Notes: generated by a model not told the origin, from the letters alone. A stretch of 24,082 nucleotides of DNA from UBA685 sp002299005 (GCA_963966775.1 CAXAAH010000021.1:1-24082), one strand, 5' to 3'; counted from the first letter of the stretch, positions 15,397-23,262 are shown. A program made the numbers and translations.

Positions 15397-17778
15397 TTAT
15401 GCGGCCGCACTTGCCCTGTGCCGCATGTGATGCGCGATGACCAAGATGATGGACAGGACAAAGGCAATCAGAGAAATGGCCATATAGCTTAGCAAGATAC
15501 AAACAGCCAAAATAACGCGTATCACCGTTTCACCTGCCCCCAGCTTTTTGGCATCAAAACGCGCTAAGACGGTTGAAATCAGGTAAAGCGCCGCCACTAA
15601 TTTTACCACAATAATGCCAAGCCCATAGACATCCAAATTGCCATCATAGCCAGACAGATAGAGGCTTTCACTCCCCCCTTGCGCGGGGTTCAGAACGGCG
15701 GCATCAATCAGCAATAATTCTGGATACATCGCAAAGATGAACGGTATCACAAAGATCACAATCCCCGATTTCACCGCCGAGAAAGCGGTTGGCATTGGGT
15801 CTGCCTTTGTGATGGTTGTGGCCGCAAAGGCTGCGAGCGCAACAGGCGGGGTAATCGCCGATGCCACCGCAAAATAGAAGATGAACATATGCGCTGTGAA
15901 TGTGGCAATCCCGAGCCCTGCCAAAACCGGACCTAGCAATAAGGCAACGTTAATATAAGCAGGGACGGCCGGCATGCCCATGCCAAGCAACACAGCCATA
16001 AACATCGTTAGCAATAAGGCAACCAATTGCAATGGCACAGAGCCTTCTTGCCCAAGGCCAAGGCTGGCCATCCAGCCTAGCACATCCAATGAGATAAAGG
16101 TTGGCAGACCTGTGAATTTCAAACAGAAATCGATGATTGAGACTGTTAAGAACATCAAATAAAGCGTCGAGATCAATGTGCCGGCGCCTGACAGCCCATC
16201 GATTAATTTTACCGGCTTGGCACGCACCTCTGGGTCAAGGAATAACAAGCCCATCAATAAGATAACCGCAAACCAGCCCGCACTGCCCGCATCGCCAGCC
16301 GCGTTTTGTAATAGCTGTAAGCCCCATGGCAGGCTTGTGACACGGCACCCTGTTTCAGTGAAAATGCGCTCCGCGCCGAGGAAGCCATCGATAAGCCCGC
16401 AACCAACGCTTTCTTTACTGGTCAGCAAAATAAACAGAATCAGCAAAATAGGGCCGAAAATCATAAATAGATTCATGATATCTTGGCGGTCAAGACGCAT
16501 ATCATCTGTTATCTTGCCAATCGCCGTTAGCCCTTGTTTACGGGCTTGGAAAGAGACGGATAAGAACAAGCAAAAGAAATAGGCAACCGCCGGAATAATC
16601 GCCGCAATAATCACCTTTGAATAAGGCACGGTCGTAAGCGCTGCGACGACAAAGGCGGCCACACCCATCACAGGCGGCATAATCGAGCCACCGGACGAGG
16701 CCGCTGCCTCTACACCGCCGGCAAAGGTTCGGCTAAAGCCACGCTTAATCATCATCGGGATTGTCAGCACACCTGTCGATAGGACATTGACGATTGGCCC
16801 GCCAGAGATGGTGCCAAACATCGCAGATGACACAATCGCCGCATGGGCAGGGCCGCCGCGCAAATTGCGTGTCCAGCGGAATGATAATTTCATCAAAGAC
16901 CGCCCACCTGCTGAGGTGCCAAATAAAGAGCCAAGCACAAGATAGGGGAAAATAGTGTTAAGCACGATATCCATAAAGCGCCCAAGCATACCAGATGAAT
17001 TATTCACCAAAATATCATGAACACGCGGACGCCCATCTGATAATAAACGCGGCTCCCCTGCGAGCTTTGTCATCAAATATTTGTTAATGTCATCAGGCCC
17101 ATGGAAATACCACACAAGCACTGTCAAGATTGTATAGGCCGCAATCACGATTGCCACCATCACAAGGGCAAGGCTCCAGACCTTAATATTATAGCCCAAA
17201 AATACCACAATCGCGAGGCCGACAATCAACACAAGCCAGCCGCCTGTTGTCGAAATACAGCTTGGGTCATCCACCGTTGTCGGGGGGTCTAGACCAATTG
17301 AGGCAGCAAATTCAATCTCAGTTGCGAGGCTCTCTGCGATAAGCCGTGCCCTGTCGCCATTGAGCGTATCAATCAAGCAAATCGCTTCAATTTCAATCAA
17401 ATAAGTCAGCGAAATCATCGCCGCCATCACCACCAATGCCACATCCATAAACAGCCCGAAATAACGGCGTGGCTTTGATTTATCCACCCATGATTTCCAC
17501 ATAGAATGCTTTAAGGCGACGATCAGCATCATGAGCGCGAAAAAGAAGGGATAGAACCATTCAAACGGGAATTTGCGGAACGTAAAATCTGACATCCCCG
17601 TTACCGAAGCTGCCCAATTATCATAGCCCGGAATGCCCGGGGTTGAATTGATAAGCCCGATAATGACCATCGCAACGGTCAAAACATATAACAGCTTTGC
17701 CCCGATAGTGACCTTATCTACGCCTTGATCTTGATCTTGAGGTGTAGGTGCTTGCGTTTGCTGAGATGTTTTAGACAT
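15397..17778 (-). CDS. TRAP transporter fused permease (4TM plus 12TM, TAXI type)
   Basis: A sodium- or proton-driven secondary transporter permease in which the small DctQ-like and large DctM-like subunits are fused. The 793 residues from the ATG at 17778 contain many hydrophobic segments. The N-terminal part (about residues 25-240) carries several membrane spans and a periplasmic loop around IDTLNGDRARLIAESLATEI. The DctM-like part shows GGPIVNVLSTG, SSGGSIMPPVMGVAAFVVAAL and LLGMGMPAVPAYINVALLLGP, typical of the fused-permease family. A TTG at 17817 would start inside the loop of the upstream terminator and is rejected. The partner binding protein gene is directly upstream. The substrate cannot be told from sequence. 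Confidence 0.93.
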   Translation of the reverse strand: MSKTSQQTQAPTPQDQDQGVDKVTIGAKLLYVLTVAMVIIGLINSTPGIPGYDNWAASVTGMSDFTFRKFPFEWFYPFFFALMMLIVALKHSMWKSWVDKSKPRRYFGLFMDVALVVMAAMISLTYLIEIEAICLIDTLNGDRARLIAESLATEIEFAASIGLDPPTTVDDPSCISTTGGWLVLIVGLAIVVFLGYNIKVWSLALVMVAIVIAAYTILTVLVWYFHGPDDINKYLMTKLAGEPRLLSDGRPRVHDILVNNSSGMLGRFMDIVLNTIFPYLVLGSLFGTSAGGRSLMKLSFRWTRNLRGGPAHAAIVSSAMFGTISGGPIVNVLSTGVLTIPMMIKRGFSRTFAGGVEAAASSGGSIMPPVMGVAAFVVAALTTVPYSKVIIAAIIPAVAYFFCLFLSVSFQARKQGLTAIGKITDDMRLDRQDIMNLFMIFGPILLILFILLTSKESVGCGLIDGFLGAERIFTETGCRVTSLPWGLQLLQNAAGDAGSAGWFAVILLMGLLFLDPEVRAKPVKLIDGLSGAGTLISTLYLMFLTVSIIDFCLKFTGLPTFISLDVLGWMASLGLGQEGSVPLQLVALLLTMFMAVLLGMGMPAVPAYINVALLLGPVLAGLGIATFTAHMFIFYFAVASAITPPVALAAFAATTITKADPMPTAFSAVKSGIVIFVIPFIFAMYPELLLIDAAVLNPAQGGSESLYLSGYDGNLDVYGLGIIVVKLVAALYLISTVLARFDAKKLGAGETVIRVILAVCILLSYMAISLIAFVLSIILVIAHHMRHRASAAA

Positions 17779-17796
17779 TAAATAAAACTCAATAAA

Positions 17797-17831
17797 AGAA
17801 AAAAAGCAGAGCCACAATAAAGGGCTCTGCT
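17797..17831 (-). terminator. Intrinsic terminator between the TAXI binding protein and the permease gene
   Basis: AGCAGAGCC (17805-17813) and GGCTCTGCT (17823-17831) make a perfect 9-bp stem around a 9-base loop. On the minus strand it is followed at once by a T run and a further T-rich stretch. It lies 13 bases after the binding-protein stop and ends about 20 bases before the permease start, so it should reduce permease transcription relative to the binding protein. Confidence 0.82.
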
Positions 17832-17844
17832 CGTAAGATTAAGA

Positions 17845-18891
17845 TTATTTTGCGCATTCAGGGATTGTGTAACCTGCCTCTTCCCAAGCGGCGACCGCGC
17901 CAGGGTGATATTTCAGCGGGTTTGGCCCACACATATCTGTGATGGCAATATCTGTCTCGCCATGCCACGCATTTGCCATGAACGGCGCCTTGGCACGATA
18001 CACATCATCCAAGCCATCAATAAAGGCTTTGGTCAATGCTTTGGCTGTATCAAAAGACATGCTTTTATTCACAATCTCACCGCCAACTGTGCCAGGGCCT
18101 CTGAATGTATCATCTTCAGAGACGACTGTGACGCCATCGCCATAACCCATCTCAGAAATTTTCAAAGTTGTTGGCACTGTGCCAGGCAATTTGCCAATCT
18201 TTTGGAAAGCTTCGCCTTCATAGACATCTTTTGGCAGTGACCAAATTGTGACATCACCAGATGCCAACGCCGCTGTGACGCGCCCATCAGGGAATGATTG
18301 CGGCAACACAAACGCATCTGCTGACCCATCTTGAATCGTCTTAACAGCCTGTCCCCAATTGACCTGAACACCTGTATAGCCTTTGCCTTCTTCCATGCCT
18401 GTATTCAGCTTAATCAGCAAGCGCGCATTTGTTAGCGCCGCACCGCGTGGTGGGCCATTAAAGATACGCTTACCATCTAGGCCATCCCAGCCGCTAATAT
18501 TGGCGCTATCATAGGCATAAAGACCCTGTACCGAAATACGGTAGCTATAAAGCACAGCTAGGTTTGAGGTAAGCTCAGCGCCAGCCTCTTTGCCCAATTT
18601 TGCATATGGCCCCACAGCCTTTGACATCAAAAATGGCAGAATGAACGGTGCCGCGGCAATATCTGTTTTGCCTTCAGCCACATTCTGCACAGAATTGGTC
18701 AATGTTTGACCGGGTGTGACCTGAATATTCGCAACATCATATTTTGATGCCGCCTCTGATAGCGCAATCACAGATACACCTGGCGTAGATCCTGGATCCG
18801 CTGTCTCTGCTGTCAGGTTAATCGTTGCATGCGCATTGGCCGAAAGGCCAACAAGCGCACCTATCGCAGCTATTTTTATCATACGTTTCAT
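17845..18891 (-). CDS. TAXI-family TRAP transporter solute-binding protein
   Basis: A periplasmic binding protein that delivers substrate to the TRAP permease encoded next to it. The 348 residues begin with a clear signal peptide (KRMIKIAAIGALVGLSANAHA, likely cleaved after residue 22). The mature part shows TAXI-family features: an early LSEAASKYDVANIQVTPGQT, a segment on interfering low-level signals VAEGKTDIAAAPFILPFLM, FNGPPRGAALTNARLLI and DGSADAFVLPQSFPDGRV. The C-terminus PLKYHPGAVAAWEEAGYTIP is also typical. A strong ribosome-binding site (GGGAGGAG) precedes the ATG. Known TAXI proteins bind small organic acids or amino acids; the substrate here is unknown. Upstream lies a 12-bp tandem array. 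Confidence 0.93.
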   Translation of the reverse strand: MKRMIKIAAIGALVGLSANAHATINLTAETADPGSTPGVSVIALSEAASKYDVANIQVTPGQTLTNSVQNVAEGKTDIAAAPFILPFLMSKAVGPYAKLGKEAGAELTSNLAVLYSYRISVQGLYAYDSANISGWDGLDGKRIFNGPPRGAALTNARLLIKLNTGMEEGKGYTGVQVNWGQAVKTIQDGSADAFVLPQSFPDGRVTAALASGDVTIWSLPKDVYEGEAFQKIGKLPGTVPTTLKISEMGYGDGVTVVSEDDTFRGPGTVGGEIVNKSMSFDTAKALTKAFIDGLDDVYRAKAPFMANAWHGETDIAITDMCGPNPLKYHPGAVAAWEEAGYTIPECAK

Positions 18892-18919
18892 TTTGTTCTC
18901 CTCCCAGCCTTTGGAACTT

Positions 18920-18948
18920 TTTATAGGCGTGTCCCATTTGGCTAATAA
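18920..18948 (-). promoter_or_regulatory. Possible promoter of the TAXI-TRAP operon
   Basis: On the minus strand TTATTA (18948-18943) and TATAAA (18925-18920) are 17 bases apart; the -10 matches at five of six positions, the -35 at four. Transcription would start about 20 bases before the ATG and still include the strong ribosome-binding site. Motif match only. Confidence 0.33.
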
Positions 18949-18984
18949 TAATCACAATCGCCGCCTGACCCTCACAATCATCCT

Positions 18985-19032
18985 TGTAATCGATCGTGTA
19001 ATCGATCGCGAGATAGATCGCCGGTTAGATCG
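18985..19032. repeat. 12-bp tandem array, 4 units, in the 344-bp divergent spacer
   Basis: TGTAATCGATCG occurs twice in perfect tandem (18985-18996 and 18997-19008). It is followed in phase by CGAGATAGATCG (19009-19020) and CCGGTTAGATCG (19021-19032). All four units end in GATCG. The array lies 94-141 bases upstream of the TAXI binding-protein start and 204 bases before the GST start. The rest of the 18892-19235 spacer holds an inverted repeat, possible promoter elements and no credible gene. Confidence 0.85.
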
Positions 19033-19066
19033 CGGCATATTGCGCCGTTCTAATATCTTGGGCTTT

Positions 19067-19100
19067 ATCGATATTCTTGACAAGTAATAAATATATCGAT
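19067..19100. repeat. Inverted repeat ATCGATAT-N18-ATATCGAT
   Basis: Two perfect 8-bp arms (19067-19074 and 19093-19100) are separated by 18 AT-rich bases that include TTGACA (19078-19083 on the plus strand). The core ATCGAT also occurs in the neighbouring 12-bp array. It could be a regulator site or chance in AT-rich DNA. Confidence 0.4.
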
Positions 19101-19235
19101 TTTTTTTGTATTGTGAGACAACAACAGGCATAGTTGTAAACCTGCCTTATCTGGCCATCATACATAAAGCTGGGGCGTGCGCTTCGCGCATCGCTATCTG
19201 GCTTAACTCTGCAAACTAAATGAGGGGATTTCAGT

Positions 19236-20027
19236 ATGTTAAAACTTTATCATGGCGCCAATTCTGTTTGTTCAATTAAGGTTCGCCTTGTCCTAGAAGA
19301 AAAAGCTATGGCATGGGAAAGCCATCATATTGACTTGCCGAGCGGGCAACAATTTGACCCTGATTTTCTGGCTCTTAATCCGCGTGCATTTGTGCCTGTG
19401 CTTATCCATGGTGATCTTATCTTGCGGGAATCAAGCGTCATCGCTGAATATATTGATGCGCTAGACCCGGCGACAGCCCTGATGCCAGCTGATCTTGGCA
19501 AGCAGGCCCTGACGCGGATTTGGGGCACACAATGCCTTGAATATCATGACAGCGTGAACACCCTTACCTTTGGCAGCTATCAGCGTCAGATGCTGTTGGC
19601 CAAATCGCCCGAAGAGCGCGAAGCGCGTTTTGCTGCTATGCCTGATCAAATGCGGGCAAAGAAGGTGCAAGACCTTGTCGAAAACGGGGCCGCCTCGCCT
19701 CATATGACGGTCGCGATCGAGCGGATGGCGCGCCTATGCGCCGAAATAGACGCCAACCTTGACGGCCAAGATTGGCTTATGGGCGACAGCTATTCTCTCG
19801 CCGAAGCGCTTGTCACCGCCTATATTTTCAGAACCGAATGTGTCGGGCTTGCGGGCCTGTGGGAGTCCCGATATCCGCGCATGAGTGACTGGTATCAGCG
19901 GGTCAAAGCGCGCGCTTCTTTTGAAGCCGCCATCGCGCCTTGGCTGGATAAGCCGGCAATGGACAAAATGCTTAATGCGGGCAAAGAAACCTTTTTAAAC
20001 GATAAAAATTTCGCCAGCTATTTATAA
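19236..20027 (+). CDS. Glutathione S-transferase family protein
   Basis: A 263-residue protein, longer than the usual 200-230. It has an N-terminal thioredoxin-like glutathione-binding domain: YHGANSVCSIKVRLVLEEK places candidate catalytic Ser10, Cys12 or Ser13. VPVLIHGDLILRESSVIAEYID carries the cis-Pro54 and the glutathione-contacting Glu65-Ser66. The all-helical C-terminal domain includes LDGQDWLMGDSYSLAEALVTA. The class (dehalogenase, etherase, isomerase or detoxification) cannot be fixed from sequence. The ATG has GAGGGG upstream. It precedes the RutE-like gene by 59 bases in the same direction and is divergent from the TRAP operon. Its last codons with the stop are duplicated downstream. 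Confidence 0.88.
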   Translation: MLKLYHGANSVCSIKVRLVLEEKAMAWESHHIDLPSGQQFDPDFLALNPRAFVPVLIHGDLILRESSVIAEYIDALDPATALMPADLGKQALTRIWGTQCLEYHDSVNTLTFGSYQRQMLLAKSPEEREARFAAMPDQMRAKKVQDLVENGAASPHMTVAIERMARLCAEIDANLDGQDWLMGDSYSLAEALVTAYIFRTECVGLAGLWESRYPRMSDWYQRVKARASFEAAIAPWLDKPAMDKMLNAGKETFLNDKNFASYL

Positions 20028-20050
20028 ATCCTGAAACCCAGCTATTTATA
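20014..20050 (+). repeat. Duplicated GST gene 3' end including stop codon (24-bp period)
   Basis: CCAGCTATTTATA at 20014-20026 (codons for the final Ser-Tyr-Leu plus part of the TAA stop) is repeated exactly at 20038-20050. The period of 24 keeps the copy in frame, where it ends in TAG instead of TAA. Confidence 0.83.
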
Positions 20051-20086
20051 GACCATAAAATAACGCCTTAAAGAAAGCCAAACATT

Positions 20087-20668
20087 ATGAGTGACACAAC
20101 CTTGTTAAACACCATCTTTAATGATGCCAGAACGCATCGTTTCTTTTCTGATAAGCCTGTGGAAGATGCGCTGCTTGAACAGCTTTATGATTTGATGAAG
20201 AACCCGCCATCAGCCTCTAATACCTGTCCGATGCGGCTGACATTTGTGAAATCAGCTGAGGCAAAAGAAAAGCTGATGGGGGCCATTGGTGAGGGCAACC
20301 GCCCCAAAGCGGCAACCGCGCCTGTGATTGCCATCGTCGCACATGATATGAAATTTTATGAGCATTTGGACAGCCTTGCGCCTCATTTGGATAAAGCAAA
20401 TTTTGAAGCCCAATCCGAAGAGGCTCTGCAACGCCAATCAAATAATAATGCTTGGTTGCAAGGTGGTTATTTGATTTTGGCCGCCCGCGCACTTGGCCTT
20501 GATTGCGGGCCAATGTCTGGCTTTAACGCCGCCAAAGCAAATGAGCTATTTTATGAAGGCACAAGCTGGCGCGCGAGCTTCTTGCTAAGTCTTGGCTATG
20601 GCACAGGTGATAATATTCGCCCAAGAGCGCCGCGCCTTGCCTTTGATACAGCCTGTCGTATCTTGTAA
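20087..20668 (+). CDS. RutE-like nitroreductase family protein (putative malonic semialdehyde reductase)
   Basis: An FMN-dependent reductase of 193 residues. It resembles E. coli RutE along its whole length, as remembered: DARTHRFFSDKPVEDALLEQLYDLMKNPP, FVKSAEAKEKL, APVIAIVAHDMKFYEHL, GYLILAARALGLDCGPMSGF and PRAPRLAF. RutE reduces toxic malonic semialdehyde to 3-hydroxypropionate in uracil breakdown, but no other rut gene is near, so the substrate could be another semialdehyde or a nitro/quinone compound. It follows the GST gene and ends at a strong terminator shared with the sulfatase gene. Confidence 0.88.
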   Translation: MSDTTLLNTIFNDARTHRFFSDKPVEDALLEQLYDLMKNPPSASNTCPMRLTFVKSAEAKEKLMGAIGEGNRPKAATAPVIAIVAHDMKFYEHLDSLAPHLDKANFEAQSEEALQRQSNNNAWLQGGYLILAARALGLDCGPMSGFNAAKANELFYEGTSWRASFLLSLGYGTGDNIRPRAPRLAFDTACRIL

Positions 20669-20698
20669 GGCTATTATACTTATTAAAAAGCCCTGTTG

Positions 20699-20736
20699 AA
20701 AAAAGCCCTGCCAGTTATTTTTGGCAGGGCTTTTTT
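20699..20736. terminator. Bidirectional intrinsic terminator between rutE-like and sulfatase genes
   Basis: AAAAAAGCCCTGCCA (20699-20713) pairs perfectly over 15 bases with TGGCAGGGCTTTTTT (20722-20736), with an 8-base loop. With A6 on one side and T6 on the other it should serve both convergent transcripts. A partial copy of the left arm (AAAAAGCCCTG) lies 15 bases upstream at 20685-20695. Confidence 0.92.
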
Positions 20737-20764
20737 GTCTCACTTCTTATGTCTCACTTCTTAT
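20737..20764. repeat. 14-bp perfect tandem repeat next to the terminator
   Basis: GTCTCACTTCTTAT occurs at 20737-20750 and again at 20751-20764, directly after the terminator. A run of eight G (20776-20783) lies between it and the sulfatase stop codon. Non-coding. Confidence 0.87.
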
Positions 20765-20789
20765 ATCTCTTTTGAGGGGGGGGACTCAC

Positions 20790-22409
20790 TTAATCCCGCA
20801 AATGAGGCGGCAATTGATAGCCATCGGCAATAAGCTCTTTTGTATCCCAATAGCCGATAAAGATACCTGGCGGCTCTTTATTATCGGTCATGCGTTCAAC
20901 CGTTTTATTGTCGCGTGTGATGCGGCTATGATGTTGGCGCGCCCATGTAAAATGCGCCTCACGCAGACGTGTTATCTCATCTGCATAGTGCGGATCAGCG
21001 CCTAAATCATGGCGCTCATTTGGGTCTGTTTCCAAATCATATAATAACGGCCGCATACCCTCGACATGGGTATATTTCCATCTGCCGTCAAAGACCATCA
21101 CAAGACGCGCATCACGCTCATCAATCCCAAGCGGGCGCCGCGATTGTCTGGTTGAATAATCATATTCAGAAAAACAATAATCGCGCCAAGTCACATCTTC
21201 GCCATGCAAGAGCGGATCTAAATTACGCCCTTCGATAAGATGCGGTTTTTGCGCACCACCAAAGAACGACAAGAAGGTTGGCACAAGGTCAATTGATTCC
21301 ATCAGCCTATCAGTGGTTGTGCCACGTGTGGCATCGGCTTTTTCGCGCGGATCATAGATGATCATCGGCACACGCGCTGAGCAATCAAAGAATAAATCCT
21401 TTTCGCCAAAGCCATGATCACCCATATTCTCACCATGGTCAGAACAAAAGATAATCATCGTATCGTCCATACGGCCTGTCTCGCGCAGATAGTCAAATAG
21501 ACGCCCTAGCTGATCATCTAATTCTTTAATCAATCCCATATAAACAGGGCCGACCCTGTCACGCACCTTATCACGCGCAAAGCTCTGGCTGACGCGCATA
21601 TCGGCCCACGCATTAATCAGCGGATGGTCGGTCTCTTGGCCCTCAATAGGCGCATTTACTGGCGGCAAATCATCGGCAGAATACATATCATTATAAGGCG
21701 CCGGTGCCATGAAAGGCCAATGCGGCTTAATATATGATAGATGGCATAACCACGGCTCATCTTCCTTTTGGGCTTCAATATATTCAATGCCTTTGGTGGT
21801 AAGAAAGGCTGTTTCTGAATGCTCTTTTGGCACACGTGCGGGCAGATGGGCGTTTTCATGCAACCAGCCTGTGACAAGCTTGCCCTCTTCATTATAGGCG
21901 CTATTGGCCCATTCTTCCCACGGGTTATCACCTGCCATGCCATGGCTTCGCAGATAGTCATCATAATCTTGTGAATGGCGGGTCAGATTATCTGTGTGAT
22001 TTGTGCCATCATCGCGGATCACAACATCAAAGCCACATTCGGCCACTCTGGCCCCAATCTCGCTATCAGCGGAAATGCCAAGACGTGCCATGCCCTCTTT
22101 ATCAGGCGTCATATGCGTCTTGCCGACAAGGGAACATTTGACGCCTAATTCGCGCATATGATCGCCTAATGTTGGCTCACCCACCGGCAGGGGAAACCCG
22201 TTCCAAGTGGCACCATGGCTTCTTGGATAGCGCCCTGTATAAGAGCTCATACGGCTAGGCCCACAGACCGGCGATTGCACATAGGCCTTATTGAACTGCA
22301 TCCCTTGCGAGGCAAGCCAATCAATGTTTGGCGTGTTAATATGTGTGGCGCCATAGCAGCTTAAATAATCCCAGCGTAGCTGGTCTGCCATTATCCAAAG
22401 AACATTCAT
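20790..22409 (-). CDS. Sulfatase family hydrolase (Cys-type, cytoplasmic)
   Basis: A 539-residue alkaline-phosphatase-fold hydrolase. The activation motif VCGPSR has Cys49, to be oxidised to formylglycine (CxPSR pattern). Metal ligands are likely Asp9 in MADQLRWDYLSCYGA and the Asp-His of IIFCSDHGENMGDHG. SGRYP-like TGRYPRSHG and SYIKPHWPFMAP are also typical. There is no signal peptide, so it should act in the cytoplasm. It could hydrolyse a sulfate ester or, as some relatives do, a phosphate or phosphonate ester. The start at 22409 has GGGGGGAAG upstream; an upstream TTG at 22433 falls in a hairpin and is rejected. It is last in a minus-strand operon after the Fe-S and TauE genes. No formylglycine-generating enzyme is in the window. 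Confidence 0.92.
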   Translation of the reverse strand: MNVLWIMADQLRWDYLSCYGATHINTPNIDWLASQGMQFNKAYVQSPVCGPSRMSSYTGRYPRSHGATWNGFPLPVGEPTLGDHMRELGVKCSLVGKTHMTPDKEGMARLGISADSEIGARVAECGFDVVIRDDGTNHTDNLTRHSQDYDDYLRSHGMAGDNPWEEWANSAYNEEGKLVTGWLHENAHLPARVPKEHSETAFLTTKGIEYIEAQKEDEPWLCHLSYIKPHWPFMAPAPYNDMYSADDLPPVNAPIEGQETDHPLINAWADMRVSQSFARDKVRDRVGPVYMGLIKELDDQLGRLFDYLRETGRMDDTMIIFCSDHGENMGDHGFGEKDLFFDCSARVPMIIYDPREKADATRGTTTDRLMESIDLVPTFLSFFGGAQKPHLIEGRNLDPLLHGEDVTWRDYCFSEYDYSTRQSRRPLGIDERDARLVMVFDGRWKYTHVEGMRPLLYDLETDPNERHDLGADPHYADEITRLREAHFTWARQHHSRITRDNKTVERMTDNKEPPGIFIGYWDTKELIADGYQLPPHLRD

Positions 22410-22424
22410 TTTCTTCCCCCCAAA

Positions 22425-22441
22425 ACGCCTCAAAAAGGCGT
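22425..22441 (-). terminator. Small hairpin between the exporter and sulfatase genes
   Basis: ACGCCT and AGGCGT (22425-22430 and 22436-22441) form a 6-bp stem with a 5-base loop; on the minus strand TTTT follows and then the G-rich ribosome-binding site of the sulfatase gene. It is too small to call a firm terminator; it may tune expression within the operon. Confidence 0.35.
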
Positions 22442-22464
22442 CTCAAATCCTATCACATAAATCA

Positions 22465-23205
22465 TCATACAAGCCCTTTATAAATCAGCAAGGCCCCTGA
22501 CAGCGCCAAGAAAGCGCGGCATAATTGCATAAAGGTTTTTTCCGATATTTTCCCTTGCATTATCTTTCCCAAATACGTGCCAAATAGCGCAAAAGGGATA
22601 AAGATAACAGACGTCCAAAGAAGCGAGAGGCTCCAGTCGCCTATCAGATAATACGGGATAATTTTAAGGCAATTCATCACAAAGAAGAACACCCCCGCAA
22701 TCGCAAGCCATGTTTGTTTTGGCAAGCCACGCGCAATCATATAGATGTTAAAAGGCGGCGCACCTGAATGGATTAGCGTGCTGGTAATGCCCGAAATACA
22801 GCCCCATAAATAAGCCCCGCCCTTCATCTTGCCCAACAAAGGCGCTAATTTCTGCCAGCTTGCAAATAAAATGCACAACAGGCCAAACCATAATTGCAAG
22901 GCGTTCGGGTCTATCGCACCCAGCATAAAGCTGCCAATAATAATGCCGATAATCGCGGCAGGGATGACCTTTAACACGTCCCCCCATGCCACAGATTTTC
23001 GGAAATATTGGATGGTCTTTATATCCATGATAATCAGCAAAGGCAGAACCAATATTACCGCATGATGTATCGGCATGATGGTGGCCAATAAAGGCACCGC
23101 CACAACACCAGAACCACCGGCAAAGCCTGACTTTGAAATGCCTGTTATCGTAATGCCTATCGCCGCAAGGGCGAAGAATAACAAGCTGCTATCATATAAA
23201 GACAT
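22465..23205 (-). CDS. TauE/SafE family membrane transporter (sulfite or organosulfonate exporter family)
   Basis: An integral membrane protein of 246 residues with about eight hydrophobic segments in two related halves. The first half has GISKSGFAGGSGVVAVPLLATIMP and the second GCISGITSTLIHSGAPPFNIYMI, the glycine-rich duplicated motif of the TauE/SafE (DUF81) family. Family members are linked to export of sulfite, sulfoacetate or related anions, but many are uncharacterised. Its place between a sulfatase and a molybdenum-enzyme Fe-S subunit makes an anionic sulfur product a sensible guess. It starts 43 bases after the Fe-S gene. Confidence 0.9.
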   Translation of the reverse strand: MSLYDSSLLFFALAAIGITITGISKSGFAGGSGVVAVPLLATIMPIHHAVILVLPLLIIMDIKTIQYFRKSVAWGDVLKVIPAAIIGIIIGSFMLGAIDPNALQLWFGLLCILFASWQKLAPLLGKMKGGAYLWGCISGITSTLIHSGAPPFNIYMIARGLPKQTWLAIAGVFFFVMNCLKIIPYYLIGDWSLSLLWTSVIFIPFALFGTYLGKIMQGKISEKTFMQLCRAFLALSGALLIYKGLV

Positions 23206-23228
23206 AAGCGCGCCGCCTACCTTATCTT

Positions 23229-23262
23229 ATCATTTGTCCTGCATCTGATCATTTGTCCTGCA
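23229..23262 (-). repeat. Duplicated Fe-S gene 3' end including stop codon (19-bp period)
   Basis: On the minus strand TGCAGGACAAATGAT (23262-23248, holding the final Gln-Asp-Lys codons and TGA) is repeated exactly at 23243-23229. The copy fills much of the 43-base spacer before the exporter gene and is out of frame. Confidence 0.88.

Noticed and set aside
17776..17817. TTG start of the TRAP permease at 17817, adding MWLCFFSFIEFYL
   Set aside because: It would begin inside the terminator hairpin; those residues are the translation of the terminator and its T run.
18836..19087. Plus-strand open frame with a VIDRVIDREIDRRLDR periodic peptide
   Set aside because: The periodic peptide is only the translation of the 12-bp DNA array. 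The frame overlaps the start of the TAXI gene and its likely promoter and has no ribosome-binding site of note.
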